Part shown: positions 10,752 through 23,044 of the stretch, in pieces | Layout of the letters: the number at the start of each line of letters is the position of its first letter | Position numbering within the stretch: position 1 is the stretch's first letter | Assembly: GCA_009823505.1 (NCBI GenBank) | Contig: VZQC01001663.1 | Coordinates: forward strand, 448,424 to 512,423 | Length of the DNA: 64,000 bases | From: Rhizomys pruinosus | Taxonomy: Eukaryota > Chordata > Mammalia > Rodentia > Spalacidae | Direction of reading: 5' to 3' | Notes under the pieces: generated by a model | Databases searched by the model: none | The model's input: only the letters and a program-made list of their open reading frames with translations | What the model was told of the DNA's origin: nothing | Made by a program: the position numbers and the translations under genes

Positions 10752-11937
10752 TATAGTACTTTTATTGATGTTTTGTGTATTTCAAACATCATTTTTCAGT
10801 TCAATTTAGACCTATTCCCCTACCTCCCCCCTCCATCACAGATCATGGATTCAGCCATACTTGTTCTGAATCTTTCTCTCAGTCTTTTTTTTTTTTTTAA
10901 GTTTTTCTCTGCAAAGGTTTATTGTTTGGGTGAGAATTTAACTATATCAGTCCATTCTTTGACACAGTTCTCATATTGTTGTGGTTCCCTCCCAATTGTA
11001 TTGTTCCAATGTATGGCTATAAATACATCATATGCGTACCAGAATTATGTCCTTCAAAAATAAACTGTTTGGTAACTTCGATATATGCTTAGGAGTTCAC
11101 ATTTTTCCCTTTAATTTTATATTACTCTAAAATATGAATATATACCTTCCACCCATATACAATAATTACCATGTCTGAAAGGAAGTGATAAGTTAATTCC
11201 AGGGCTCATTAAGAGATTCATATTATAACATCACAGTTGCTTTTAGATAGGAAGAAATATAGCAATAATGTTGCTCAGCTTGCCTTTCAGTTGGAGGATT
11301 TTGTACTAACATCCAGAAGTGAAGGAAACCATTCCCAGTTTTTTTTTTTTGAGACTGTTACTTCACTTAGAATAGTGGCTTAGAGTTCCATCCATTCACC
11401 TGCAAAGTTCGTGATGTCATCTTTCTTTACCGCTACATAGAACTCCATTGTGTATATGTACTGCGTTTTTGTTATCCACTCGTCTGTTGAGGGGCACTTG
11501 TGTTGGTTCCAGCTCTTTGCTATTGTGAAAAGAGCTGAAGTAAACATAGATGTGCATGTGTCTTCACAGTAGGATTAGTCTTGTGGGTATATATCCAGGA
11601 GTGGTATGGCTGGGTCAGGTGGTAGGCTTATTTTTAGTCTTTTAATGGTTCTCCACACTGCTTTCCACAGTGGTTGAATGAGTTTACATTCCAACCAGCA
11701 GTGGATGAGTGTTCCCCTTTCAGTACAACCTCTCCAGCATTTGGTGTCTTTTCTTTTCTTGATCTTAACCAGTCTTAATAAAGTGATATGATATCTTAGA
11801 GTGGTTTTAATTTGCATTTCCTTAATTATTAAAGATATTGAATACTTTTAAAGATGTTTCTTAGCCATCTTTACTTCCTCACTGGTCAAGTCTCTGTTCA
11901 GCTCTTTACTCCATATTTTGAGTGAGTCATATGTTGA
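10752..11937 (-). mobile_element. 5'-truncated L1 (ORF2 C-terminus and 3' UTR)
   Basis: The low-coordinate end is the complement of the same 3' UTR seen at 9650-10115 (ends 'catcaataaaagtact...'). From about 11340 up it encodes the ORF2 C-terminus (PPDPAIPLLDIYP, CWRGCTERGTLIHCWLECK on the minus strand). It is truncated in ORF2 near 11937. Several stops show it is dead. Confidence 0.9.
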
Positions 11938-12300
11938 TATTTAACTTGACAGAATCTAGAGTCACCTGGGAGACAACTTCAGATATGCCTGTGGAGGATT
12001 ATCTTGATTCACTTAATTAATACCACCCAAGATGGGAATACTACCCATCTTGAGTATGGTGGGACAATTCCCTTGGCAGGGGATCCTGTAGTGGATAAAA
12101 TGGAGAAGATCCACTCAGCACTGATGTGTATTCATTGCTCTCTGCTTCATGTCTGTGCATATCTTGTGACCAGCTCCCACAAGCCCTTTCTAATTTGAAT
12201 TCTCTCCCATTAGATAGTGTAGCCTGGAACTGTGAGGTCTACTCTTAAGTGTCTTTTGTCAGGGCATTTGATCACACCACAGGAAAAGTACATAAGACTG
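11938..12300 (+). mobile_element. Solo MaLR-type LTR
   Basis: Starts 'tgttgatatttaacttgaca' with 'gaatctagagtcacctggga' next, the typical 5' order of the rodent ORR1/MT relatives, and continues through 'ttcccttggcaggggatcc'. No internal region or second LTR lies beside it. It is strongly diverged. Confidence 0.65.
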
Positions 12301-12777
12301 TGACTTCCCAGGAGCTGTGGCACTTCCTGTATCATTGACCAACAAGTGCCTATGAATAACATTTTTGTTATGTGTTAAAAAAAACAAACACTCATTTGAG
12401 TTCATTTGCCCATGACTCTGGACATTTTTCCAGCATTTCTTCATGGGATTAGCAAAACTTTTATATCTACTGGACTGAAGATATGTTATTTCTGAGGATA
12501 TTTTGATTAAAAAATAAAATATAAATACCTGTAAGCATTGTTTATTTCTTTAGTAAAGCACAAACGAGTACCAAACAATACTATAAAGTCTGCAAATAGC
12601 CAGCTGAATCTCTCTTGAGCCTACTGATGTCTGAATGGACTGAAACATGTTTAGAATTCTGGTGGGTTATTGGTAACTTCTGGGATCCCAGATCCCTAAT
12701 ATCCTAAATTTTGGGATCCTATATCTGGTCTTTGAATTTGAAGGGGAAACACAATAAAAACAAGTTTGAAAAAGTGC
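12301..12777. other. No recognised feature
   Basis: AT-rich spacer. Confidence 0.45.
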
Positions 12778-13115
12778 TGAGTGATACTCAATCACTGAAA
12801 TACTTGCCTGGCAAGCATGAGAATTTGAGTTTTATCCTCAAAAGCAATGTGAAATTGCCAGGAATTTGTGGTACATACTTTAATTCCAAACTGGTAGAGA
12901 CAGGTGGATCCCTGGGGCTCTAAGAATAGCCAGACTAGCATAGTTTGCAAGCTTCTGGCAAATGAGAGAGTGTGTATAAAGAGCTGGTCATGTCTGAAGA
13001 ACAACAGCTGCCAGGGCTTGTCATCTGACCCCCAGCCAAATACACACACCCAAGTACATGCACTTATGCATACATCTGCACCCACACACATGAATGTACA
13101 TGCACACTCACACTC
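12778..13115 (+). mobile_element. B4 SINE, old
   Basis: A tRNA-like head ('ctgagtgatactcaatcac') is followed by a degenerate B1 body ('ggtacatactttaattccaa', 'gagacaggtggatccctggg', 'agccagactagc') and a CA-rich tail. The tRNA-plus-B1 order identifies B4. Confidence 0.65.

Positions 13116-13163
<48 letters not shown>
13116..13163 (+). repeat. (GA)n microsatellite
   Basis: About 20 GA units growing from the 3' tail of the B4 element. Confidence 0.97.
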
Positions 13164-13165
<2 letters not shown>

Positions 13166-13857
13166 TACAAAAAACTTAAGTATTTTTAAAGCCTTTTTGT
13201 ACATAATGATTCCTAATGGGAGAAATTAGAATTGCTGGGGGATATTTTTCTTTTTACAAATTTTAAAACCCTAGATTCATTTCGGTTTTTTAATTGCCTT
13301 ATAAAATACAAATGAGTTATTAAATTGACTTGGCTGTTTTTTCCCATAAAAATATTAAAGATATCCTACAAGGCCAATGAATAAAAATAGTTGGAGGAGC
13401 TTCTCCATGCAGCACAATGACCCTGCTGATAGAAAGAGGTTAGAAATATTTTCTTTTCATTTATTAGTTCATCATAAACTATAGTCCCCTTGACCAGATC
13501 ACGAAATTGCTGTCAGTGTTTTAAGATTTAATTCCAAATTGAGCATATTTTATAAAAGAGAAACTACTGCTGTAAGCTCTTCTCTTTGATTCTGATGACT
13601 ACTGCTCAAAGCAGGGCAAAGCAAAAGGATGTTGATAAATATTTGGGAACCCATTTCTGCTTCAAGAGTTCAGGTCAAGGCTGGGATCAACGCAGCTCAC
13701 AGTCCCTGCACAAGGATGCCTCTCAACCCTTGCATTTTCTACCTGCTTGCTTGAGCATCCAGGAGGAATAGAAGCAACTTGGTTTTCCATTAGAAAATAT
13801 TTCTTCCTAATAAGTGAATGAGGGGTTTATCATACTTAGTAAGTTTAATATAGTCTT
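13164..13857. other. No recognised feature
   Basis: No repeat or gene identified. The open frame at 13586-13771 has no domain. Confidence 0.45.
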
Positions 13858-13859
13858 TT

Positions 13860-14082
13860 AATTTTTTTTTAATTTTATTTATTTCTGTATGTGTATGAAT
13901 GTACCGTCTGCATGCAAGTGTGTGCACCCGTGTCATGCAATGCCGCGGAGGTCAGAAGAGGGTCTCAGACTCCCCTGGAACTGGAGTTCTCCTGGAATTA
14001 GAGTTACAGACGGTTCTCAGCCACCATGTGGGTGCTGGAGATCGAACCCGGGTCCTCTGCAAGAGCATCGGTGCTCTACTAG
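13860..14082 (-). mobile_element. Young tRNA-derived SINE, doubled-unit subfamily
   Basis: Antisense element with a clear 'gcaatgccgcggaggtcaga' body, 'cacccacatggtggc' motif and tRNA-like head. The 17-bp 'cctggaactggagttct' unit is present twice in tandem. Confidence 0.9.
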
Positions 14083-14377
14083 AGTTTTCTCAGATTATTC
14101 TTTCTCTCCTTGGTGTGTAAAATTAAAGCTAATGAAGGATCTTCTAAATGAACTCTGGATAAGTAATTTTTAATGAAACTAGTTTGAAATTCTCTATTAA
14201 TAAGCCTGTTATTTTTACAAAAAAGAAAGTGAACCAATCCATGATAAAGATATTTCTATAACTATGCCATCAAAGAAGACTCTGGAATATTGAGGTTTAG
14301 TATGTGAAGAGAGCTAATGCTTGGGCTGTAATCTAAGATCCTAAAATTGTTTCTTCCACTAACAAGCAAAATTTTAA

Positions 14378-14398
14378 TATTTTTTTTTTTTTTTTTTT

Positions 14399-14436
<38 letters not shown>

Positions 14437-14674
14437 TTTTTTATTTATTTTTTTTAATGTGTATGAATGTATTGTCTGCATGCAGGTCTGCGCACCCGTG
14501 TCGTGCGATGCCGCGGAGGTCAGAAGAGGGTCTCGGATTCCCCTGGAACTGGAGTTCTCCTGGGACTGGAGTCACAGACGGTTCTCAGCCGCCATGTGGG
14601 TGCTGGGGATCGAACCTGGCTCCTCTGCAAGAGCGGTCGGCGCTCTTAACCGCTAGGCCATCCCTCCAGCCCCA
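14378..14674 (-). mobile_element. Young tRNA-derived SINE with long A-rich tail, doubled-unit subfamily
   Basis: Antisense element ending in a T-rich run from 14380 to about 14454 (its poly-A tail on the minus strand). The head is intact ('ggggctggagggatggccta' on the minus strand). A/T-rich flanks 'ttttaatattt' and 'aaaatatttaatattttt' look like an imperfect target duplication. The 17-bp unit is doubled. Little divergence and a long tail suggest a recent insertion. Confidence 0.92.
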
Positions 14675-15595
14675 AAATATTTAATATTTTTAAGCATCAA
14701 GCTTCTCATCTGAAAAACAGGGATGATATATTTAATCCAAATTTTGATGCTGTACTAAAAAGAAATATTGTTCAGAGTCTTTAACGGAAACTTCACATTT
14801 CACAGATGAAAATGACTTATTGCTAAAATTATTAATGACAGGATTCTATTTTGCCATTGCAAACTTATATGTCAACTGTAAGAATTTAATTAAAAAATCT
14901 TGCTTTCTGTATAAAATTTGAAATTATATTGCAGAAAGATAAAAATGCAGACCAAAAAAGTGTATTTTATAAGTATTTAGAAAACATTACTTTTAAGATC
15001 GAGGTAGATTTGTTTCTGAAGCTATTCTGACTATTGGAATACTATACTACCTTCAACTTGAAATATGAATCATGGAATCATGAGGAAAATTCATCTTGAA
15101 CATCCTTTGTTTTAAATTCATACATAGCACAATGGCAATATCACTTTCATGAACTCTGATACTTTATTGTAAAGATTTGAATCTCATGTTGCCATTGAAC
15201 GTCACAGCTTTTTATTAATGCCATGATATAGAAAAACCCATAATAGAGCCTACATAATAGATTAACTTTTGCACAGAGCCTGTGTACATAGTGGTTTGTA
15301 TTTTGAAAAAAATCCCATAACTAAGGGGTTGAAATCTATTGGACATCTGACTGTAATTATAAAAATGCTTTTCCACTGAACATATTGTCTCACCTATATA
15401 CATTATAATTAATTTCACAATTTTTGTTTTCATACTTGTTCAAATATTTCAATTATAGAAGTTATCAAAAATCTGTAATACATTATCTCCATGTGTAAGA
15501 TAGATCCATAATGATATAGATATTTTATATTACTTATAAAATCATGTAATATATTACATGTAAATATAAAGATTTATTTTAAATATTTTAATTTT
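14675..15595. other. No recognised feature
   Basis: About 0.9 kb of AT-rich sequence without a nameable repeat or gene. Confidence 0.5.
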
Positions 15596-15599
15596 ATTT

Positions 15600-15783
15600 T
15601 CAATTTGGGGGAAGAAGGGTTATGCACATGAGTATAAGTGCCCACAGAGCTCAGAAAAGGGTCAGATCACCTGGAGCTGGGCTTATAGTTGACAGTAAGG
15701 CACCCAACATAGGTACTAGAACTGAACGGGGTCCTCTGCAAGAGCAGCAGGTGCTCTTACCTGCAGAGCCATCTTTCTAGTCC
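15600..15783 (-). mobile_element. B3-type SINE, old
   Basis: Antisense 'cagaaaagggtcagatcacc', 'ggagctgggcttatag', 'gggtcctctgcaagagcagc' and 'agccatctttctag' occur in B3 order. Confidence 0.8.
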
Positions 15784-16061
15784 CATAAAATTTTATTTCA
15801 TATATATTATATACATGATGTATTATATATCATATGGGAGATTTATCTATTTATGGATATAAAATATACACATTATGTGGATCTTTGTGCCTATTTTTCA
15901 CTGTTTCATTGAGCAGTACTAGTTCTATCATTGGGATCAGACACTTTTCCAGCAGGCTCTGGGAAAACAAACCATGTAGGGTTGTTGAGCTGCATACAGC
16001 AGGAGCCATTTTCATTACTGCCTTCTGATCCCCTCCTCCTTGTTGGTTTTTCCTCCAGGTG

Positions 16062-16352
16062 ACGTTTAGTGTTGTCAACATAACAGAATCTAGAATCCCC
16101 TAGGAAATATTGCTTTCCATATGCCTGTAGGGGATTATTTTATGCTAAATGATGGGTGGGACCATTCCCTGGGCAGGGGACTCTGGACTATATTCAATGG
16201 TGAATTAAAGTGAAGAGGACTTATGCTTGCATTCAATCCTCTCTGTTTCTTGATGGTGGATAAAATGTGATCATTTTCCACATGTTCTTGGTGCCTGGGT
16301 GTTCCCACATGACTGCTTCTTGAACTGTGAGCTAAAACAAACTCTTTCTCCC
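16062..16352 (+). mobile_element. Solo MaLR-type LTR
   Basis: 'gttgtcaacataacagaatc', 'tagaatcccctagga', 'gtgggaccattccctgggca' and 'aactgtgagctaaaacaaac' are in the order of rodent MaLR LTRs. Moderately diverged. Confidence 0.65.
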
Positions 16353-16355
16353 TTG

Positions 16356-16380
16356 ATATATATATATATATATATATATT
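16356..16380. repeat. (TA)n microsatellite
   Basis: About 12 TA units at the 3' edge of the LTR. Confidence 0.95.
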
Positions 16381-16654
16381 CCTGCCCATTTGCATTTGGG
16401 TATGACTCAGAAAGTGTGATGACATGTGACCAAGAGCCTGGGGTGAGATGCCAGGGGTCTTGTCATATACAATAGAGGCCAACTGGGCCTTTGACTCAAG
16501 TGGAGCCCAAAAGTCTCTTCCTCTAAGGACTTTAAATAAGACATGGAGAAAAGAGATAAGGAATGAGACAGACACCTGGTATGGAGACATACCCTGACAC
16601 AAGGACATACAGTATACATGAGTACACAGAACACATACCCAGCCTCACATACAG

Positions 16655-16772
16655 ACACACATGCACACAGACCCCCCCACCAAACATAGGCATACACATG
16701 CGTACACAAGTGCATACACACACAGAGAGAAAGAGGGACAGACAGACAGGCAGACAGACAGAGAGACAGAGA
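16655..16772 (+). repeat. CA/GACA-rich simple sequence
   Basis: Imperfect CA repeats pass into a (gaca)n tract near 16738-16772. Open frames on both strands here are products of the repeat, not genes. Confidence 0.85.
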
Positions 16773-17515
16773 ATTCAAGCAGCTTTTGCCCCTGTTCAAG
16801 CTAGCAAAATTCACCTGTTAGTTGAAGATCCTTTTGTCCCTGCCTCTAACCTCATGGGTTCATCCAAAGAAGAATCCTAAAGATGCCTACCGCCAGGTGC
16901 CTCTGTAGGCTATTTCACGACACAATGGAAAATAAGAGAAATCTTGGCAAACTTTAAAGAAAACACAGTTAATTGCCACTGGCATTGTCTCCAGTTACAC
17001 AAGCAAGCCCTGGGTTTAATGACATGCATTATTGTAATCGGCCTGCCAATCACACTGTGAAATATTTCATTTTTGACATAATTACAGTAGAATACCCACA
17101 ACCCATCAATACTTTGGATAAGGCAAGATTGATATTGCGGNAAAAGTTAGAGTAATGACTGCTGCTTCTGAATATCTGGAGTATTGGAATTCAGACTTAA
17201 GAGGGTTTTTTTCATAAGCTACAACAAAATGAGCTTTCTTAAAGTGATTGGATTAGTGTCTTGATGAAAAATTAAAAGTTAAAATTATTCAAGCCAGATT
17301 CATGAGGGAAAAATATAGATCTCATTCTAAAGATTTCGCCCTGGAATTATGTCTTTTAAGAACATGTTCAGCATTCTCAGGACACTATTTGGATAAAACT
17401 ATGTATATTTCTTACTTTGTAATTTTATAACTATTCAATTAATTTATATTCCCTTAGAAGCAGGTTTTTTTTCTTTTATAGCATTTATATTTTAATTTTA
17501 CTATTTATGCATTTA
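16773..17515. other. No recognised feature; contains an N at 17141
   Basis: Spacer sequence. The single N at 17141 marks an unresolved base or join. Unlike the other three N positions, I see no duplicated sequence around it. Confidence 0.5.
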
Positions 17516-17695
17516 TTTATTGTGTGTGTGTGTGCATATGTACCACACACTGAATATAGAGGTTAGAGGGCAGCTTGGAGGAGTCAGTTCTCTCCTTCCA
17601 CCATGTGTGTCCAAAGGGTCAAACTTCAGTCATCAACCTTAATGGTAAGAATTTTTACCCAAGGTAGCAATCTCTGCTACTTCAGCTTAGTTCTT
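17516..17695 (-). mobile_element. Old B3-like SINE with GT tail
   Basis: A short GT run at 17521-17534, then 'gaatatagaggttagagggc' and 'ccaccatgtgtgtccaaagg', are consistent with an antisense B3. The tRNA head is not clear. Confidence 0.5.
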
Positions 17696-17799
17696 GAATA
17701 GTAAAAATCATCTAGAGTTCTCAGGGTTTTAACTTTTTACATAGTGTTATACTATGGCAAGTCTTGGTCATTTCTAAGTATACATCCTCTCTTGGATGA

Positions 17800-18138
17800 T
17801 TATTCTTAATTGTCAAATTGGAGGTATCCAGCCACACAATCATCTGGAAGATAAGCCTCTGAACAAGCCTGTGAAGTATTATCTTGATTAGGTTAGTTAA
17901 GATAGAAAGACCACCCCTCCACTGTAGTTGGGATCCTGGACTGTATAAAAATCAACAACATTCACATTCTGCTTCCTGGTTTTGGATGCTATGTGACTAG
18001 CTGCTCCAAGCTCTGGCTGCCTTGGCGTCCCCACCATGATGGAACTCACTCTTGAACTGTGACCTGAAATACAATCTTTCATCCTTGAGATGCTTTTGTC
18101 ATGATATTTTGTCATGGCAACAGGAAAATTAATGAAGA
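17800..18138 (+). mobile_element. Solo MaLR-type LTR
   Basis: 'ttcttaattgtcaaattgg', 'cacacaatcatctggaag', 'attatcttgattaggttag', 'ctgtataaaaatc' (TATA-like) and 'tcatggcaacaggaaaatta' follow the MaLR LTR order from 5' to 3'. No mate LTR. Confidence 0.65.
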
Positions 18139-18428
18139 TAATCTATAAAGGGTTGATGATGGGATCGGGTTTGGAATCTGTAGATTCCAGTAGCAGGAAC
18201 AAGATGCTACTTACTGTAAAGTCTACTTGTTTGACTATTCCCTCAGTTGTACCACAGCATGCTGTGGTGAACTAAGATGCCCAGGACAGGACATAATATA
18301 AGTGAAAGCTAATTTCCATATTGGCATTGAACCTATGCATTACCTGAGGTAATGTGTATTATTTATGTATGACCATATGAGTGTCATAACAGCCAACCAT
18401 GTATTAGAAGACATTGGTGACCTTTCTT

Positions 18429-18665
18429 TTTTTTTAATTTATTTTTGTATGTGTATGAATGTACTGTCTGCATGTAGGTTTATGCACCCGTGTCGTGCAA
18501 TACCGTGGAGGTCAGAAGAGGGTCTTGGATTCCCCTAGAACTGGAGTTGCCCTGGAACTGGAATTACAGATGGTTCTTAGCCGCCTTGTGCGTGCTGGGG
18601 ATTGAACCTGGATCCTCTGCAAGAGCAGTCGGTGCTCTTAACCACTAGGCTATCTCTCCAGCCCC
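18429..18665 (-). mobile_element. Young tRNA-derived SINE with 14-bp target duplication, doubled-unit subfamily
   Basis: Flanked by perfect copies of tggtgacctttctt at 18415-18428 and 18666-18679. The antisense body and head are complete and the 17-bp unit is doubled. This copy defines the full element length (about 235 bases). Confidence 0.96.
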
Positions 18666-18679
18666 TGGTGACCTTTCTT

Positions 18680-19325
18680 AACGTGGTAATGGGATCCTTC
18701 TCTTTCCCTTTTGAACACAGCTTTCCAGGACAAAGTAGAATTCAGCAAATGTGTTAACTAACCAATCTCTAAAATATCTAATGCATCCTTAAATAACAAA
18801 GCATGTCATTAGACTATGGTAGATAAAAGTAAAAGAAGATGCATTTAATGGAGATATTGACACAAAGTGATAGTTTGCAAAAGAAATAATCTTAAATTTG
18901 TTTAATCATTAACATGAAAGGAAATTTTACTTTGAAAACTCAGTCTGGTAACTATAGTTAGCAGCAAAGAAAAATAAGATGATCAAAGAATTTGTATCTA
19001 GTACAAAGGATTTAAAGTTTAAATTAGTTTGTAGACAGAGCTAGGATTTTATTTTTGAGACTGATTGAGCCATAGGCTAAGACTTTCATGAGGAGAGTCA
19101 AAGCACAACCAACTTTTTGGTTGAAAAAATTGTCTTTTATGTTACAGCAATTCTGGAGTAATGAGGTGCTTCCATCTTGTTAATTTACACAGGAACTCCT
19201 TTATTCCTCAAAATATAATACCACCAGAAGACGGTTGCCACCAATTACTCAGTCTTCCTCCTTCCTGTCCACATCGTATAGCTCTCCCTACCTCATGAAG
19301 AACAACTTGTAGAGGTGTATCATAT
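18680..19325. other. No recognised feature
   Basis: AT-rich spacer. Confidence 0.45.
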
Positions 19326-19329
19326 TTGT

Positions 19330-19680
19330 GATGGCCTGAATTGAGTCCTTTTCCAACTCATGTGCTGAAGTCTTAGCCATGAGTAGCTCAGCATGTGACT
19401 GCCTGTGGACATAGGGATGGTAAAGATGGCAAATACATAGACTGGTATCTACTTAAGATGGGGAAATGAAGGACCTAGACACAAGTGGAGAAGAGACAGG
19501 ATTTGGACACCATAGAGAAATGGACATCTGCATGTCCAGAGCCCAAGGACAGAAGCCTCAGAAGAGACTCCCGGCACCTTGATCTATGACTCCTAGGTTC
19601 TATAATTGTAAGAAGTTACAGTTTGGTGGCTAAAAGTAGTCAGTCTGTGACATTTGTTGGTAAAGCCCTGGCAAAACCAT
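19330..19680 (+). mobile_element. Ancient mammalian LTR-like repeat
   Basis: 'gatggcctgaattgagtcc', 'tgctgaagtcttagcc', 'atgtgactgcctgtggacat', 'acaggatttggacacc' and 'ctgtgacatttgttgg' occur in the order of an old mammal-wide LTR repeat (MLT/ERVL-like in my recollection). The exact subfamily is not certain. Confidence 0.5.
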
Positions 19681-20700
19681 GGCACCTGCTCACACTGTTG
19701 CTAGCAATGTGACTTTAGAACAACTTCCTAGATTATCCTATATCTGTTCAATACTGAAGCAAAATCTGATAATGGTTGGTGTGCTACTAAGAAAATTTTG
19801 AAAACTTACCCATCAGTTTTATAGATATTGCTTATTATGAAACCGTGCCTTGGATCCAGTAATACTCTGACATGAACCTCTCATACTCAATCTTTACTCA
19901 TAATAATAGAGCCTTTAGCTGGGAGTTGTAAAACAAAATCTTTTGAAAAAGTCTATACAATAATGAAAGCAGTTAATTTTGTAAGGCAATTTTATAGAAT
20001 CATTCTTTATCTTTCCATATAACATTTGTGATTTGAGACAAGTACAAAGAACATCACTGTCTTAGTGGGAAAAGGGTTTTTGAAACTTATCTCTAACTCT
20101 TCAACACCAATTTTAAATTGATGAATAAATTAAATGGTGCTTACTGAAATCTGTGTATTCCAAGATTGGCAAGAATATTCTATTTTTTTATTCTAATGCA
20201 ATCATTTAATTGAGAACCATTTCAAGAAAGAAGAAATGTACAATATATGTGCTTTGATTTATTTATTCAGACATTCTCAGATTCACAGTTCATTCACAAA
20301 GACCAAGCTCTCCCTTAGTCCACCTGAGCAGGTTTTGGATACAAACACACAGGCGCCTCTTGTATTGATCATTTGTAACTACAGCCATGGTATTAGGTAT
20401 GAATTACAGTTTAATAAACTATGTTTCTACTCCTCATAATATTTACTCCCTGATGGAGAGGGAAACATATTTTAATGTCCTTTATAGTATGAGTCAGATA
20501 CACAGGTTAGAATGGATGAAATTGGTTTGAGTGACACATTAAAACAAGGCAACAAGAACTTAGGCAGGAGCATATTTTCTAATTGCTCAAGACATAAGAA
20601 GGGTTAAAAAGGCAATTTGAACATGAAAGATATGAGAAGTGATATTGAAAGGAAAGTTGATCTTTGTTGAACAAACTCCACATATAAAATTACTAAATAA
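19681..20700. other. No recognised feature
   Basis: About 1 kb with no family or gene identified. Confidence 0.45.
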
Positions 20701-20701
20701 T

Positions 20702-21042
20702 GGGTCTTGGAGAAGTTGTGAGTAAAATCCTTGTTGCATAAATGTAAGGATCTGAGTTGATATTCCCAGAACCCACATAGAGCAGAATACAGGAGCACAC
20801 ATCTTCAATCCCACACCTTCTACAGAGATATGAGAGGCAGGGACAAGGGAAGTTCCTCATAGGCTCATGGGCCGGCCAGCTAGCCTGGCATACTCCCTGG
20901 TGAACAGGAAATCCTTCCTCAAACAAGGTGGAAGGTGAAGATGGGCACTTTATGTCATACTCTAACCTCCAGAAAAACCATATATATGCCCACAATCATC
21001 CATGTACGAACATCCACACACACACCATACACAGACACCAAA

Positions 21043-21073
<31 letters not shown>

Positions 21074-21077
21074 ATAG
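20702..21077 (+). mobile_element. B4 SINE with (AAAT)n tail
   Basis: A tRNA-like head ('ggtcttggagaagttgtgag', 'aggatctgagttgatattcc') followed by a B1-derived body ('cacatcttcaatcccacacc', 'gagaggcagggacaaggg', 'ggccggccagctagcctggc') and a B3-like end, then (aaat)n at 21039-21077. Confidence 0.75.
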
Positions 21078-21625
21078 AGCAGGTGCCTTGAAGAGAGAAC
21101 ATTTTGAAATAGAATACACACAAAGAATAAGAAATGCTTGAATTGTATCCACAAATACAGAACATCCCCTCAGATGCTTAAGCCAACATCTCTACATTTT
21201 TATAAAAATAGACTACAATTAGAACAATTTAAATTATCACCATTTGTTGCTGCTGCCAACATTTGGATACTTATCAGCCTCATTCATTCCTGAAGCATGT
21301 ATTTATGGCTTAGGATGTTTGAGCTAACGAAGTAACAAATGAAATCAACTTCAAGGCCATGCAAGGCTCTAACATTGGATATTAACTTGGAAACAACACT
21401 GTCTTCATTTCCTCTACTATTTATTGAGCATATTCCATGTGTAGAGCAGGGTTCAGCATGGCCAAATGCTGCAGAGTTCCTAATGAAAACACTGTTTGAG
21501 TTGCTACTTGTGCTCAGCTGCCAATAATTGGGAGAAATCACGTTCTGAGGACAGTTGCTAATAGATAAAATCAAGACTGGGGTTTTTAAAGAGACAGAGG
21601 GAAATTAAATCATAGACACGGTAGA
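21078..21625. other. No recognised feature
   Basis: Spacer. The opposed open frames at 21284-21574 and 21339-21527 have no domain. Confidence 0.45.
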
Positions 21626-21627
21626 AG

Positions 21628-21985
21628 TCAGCTTTCTGTTGGTGTCATAAAAAACTCATGGACAAGGCAACTTACAGAAGGAAGAATTTATTGGTTTATG
21701 GTTGCAAGGAGATGAGTCCATGGTGGTAGAGTCAGTGTGGCTGCAGGAGGCTGTCAGAGTCCAAAGCCGAATTCAGGTCTTCAAGCCTACACAGAAAGCA
21801 GAGAGAAAATCTAAAAGTAGATCAAGGTAATGAATGCTCAGAGTCCATCTCCAGGGACATGCTTCCTCCAACAAGACCATGCCTCCTAGAGGTTGCATGA
21901 ACTTCCACAAACAGCGCCATCAACTGACCATGTGTTCAAATACTTGGAGCCCATGGGAAATTCTCATTCAAATCACCATAGACAT
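21628..21985 (-). mobile_element. Solo MT-type MaLR LTR
   Basis: The plus strand reads 'ctttctgttggtgtcataaa', 'gacaaggcaacttacagaag', 'ggaagaatttattggtttat', 'acatgcttcctccaacaaga' and 'ttctcattcaaatcaccata', the complement of an MT-type LTR over its full length. No partner LTR nearby. Confidence 0.8.
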
Positions 21986-22480
21986 ATTCCAGGATGTAAG
22001 CAAATTCTCATCCCAGTTGATATGTGGACAGTTTCTCAAGTGTGGTTGTGAGCCACATATACTCATCACTGAGCCAGGAGAAAGTCACAAAAAGTTTGAG
22101 GCAATCCAGGACAAGGTGATAGTGGAAATTCAAAGGGAAAAGGCACTGCAGAGTCACAGAATGAACCTGATGACAACATGTATGATACATTTCTCATCAC
22201 ATGCATTTGATAAAAGACAACTCTAGTTATCTCTACCTTCCAGGGAGTTTGTGCTGCTTCACACTCGCCACAACCATTAAAGAACCTGAGAGCAAAAGAA
22301 AAGAGACAGTAATGAATCCAAGGTTTAACTCTATTAAGAGAAGACATGAATAGGTAGATATGCAGAAAGGATGCCTGCAGAACGTGGCAAGGAGCATGAA
22401 GAGTGAAGTCTTTGTGCCAGCATATAAACCTGCCAGCATATAAACCACCAGCAGAACCTATTATCACAAATGAGAAAATC
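21986..22480. other. No recognised feature
   Basis: Nothing nameable. The overlapping frames here show no domain. Confidence 0.4.
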
Positions 22481-22483
22481 AGG

Positions 22484-22800
22484 GGCTGAGGACATTGTTC
22501 ACTCCATAAAGTGCTTTTCTACACAAGCATTGAGTCATGAGTTTGAACCTTGGCATACAAATGTAATAAACAGTGGCATGAGCCTGCAATTCTGGAACTC
22601 AGGAGTTGGAGACAGAGGATTCCTAGGACTCACTGGTCAGCTAGCCTAGCCTACTTCATGAGCTCTGGGTGATGGAGATACCGGCTATCCAAAAACAAGG
22701 TACTGGTACCTCAGGAATGACACCTGAGGTTGACCTCTAGTCTTCACACAGATATGAACACATGTTCATATACACATACACACACATTCACCAAATATAA
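22484..22800 (+). mobile_element. B4 SINE
   Basis: The tRNA-like head 'ggggctgaggacattgttca', the B1-like middle 'ggcatgagcctgcaattctg', 'ggagacagaggattcctagg' and 'gctagcctagcctacttcat', the B3-like 'cctgaggttgacctctag' and a CA-rich tail. Confidence 0.8.
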
Positions 22801-22854
22801 CAAGCAGCAAACAATGTCAGAACATATGAGGAGTTGTTCTGCTGTATCTTTAAT

Positions 22855-22872
22855 TTTTAAATGTTTTCCTTA

Positions 22873-22909
<37 letters not shown>

Positions 22910-22911
22910 GA

Positions 22912-22952
<41 letters not shown>

Positions 22953-23044
22953 CTCTTTTCTACCCAGTAATTCCTGGGAATCCAACTTAGGTTAATAGGC
23001 TTGATGGCAAGCAGCTTTACCTGCTGAGCAAACTCTCTGGCCCC
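22855..23044 (-). mobile_element. B3/B4-type SINE with compound microsatellite tail
   Basis: The antisense head lies at 23000-23044 ('ggggccagagagtttgctca' on the minus strand). Its tail carries the TG/AG compound repeat. Confidence 0.65.
22875..22952. repeat. (TG)n(AG)n compound microsatellite
   Basis: About 14 TG units passing directly into about 22 AG units with one GATA break. Confidence 0.97.

Noticed and set aside
16407..16880. Cysteine- and histidine/threonine-rich frames on the two strands
   Set aside because: They are translations of CA- and GACA-rich simple sequence.
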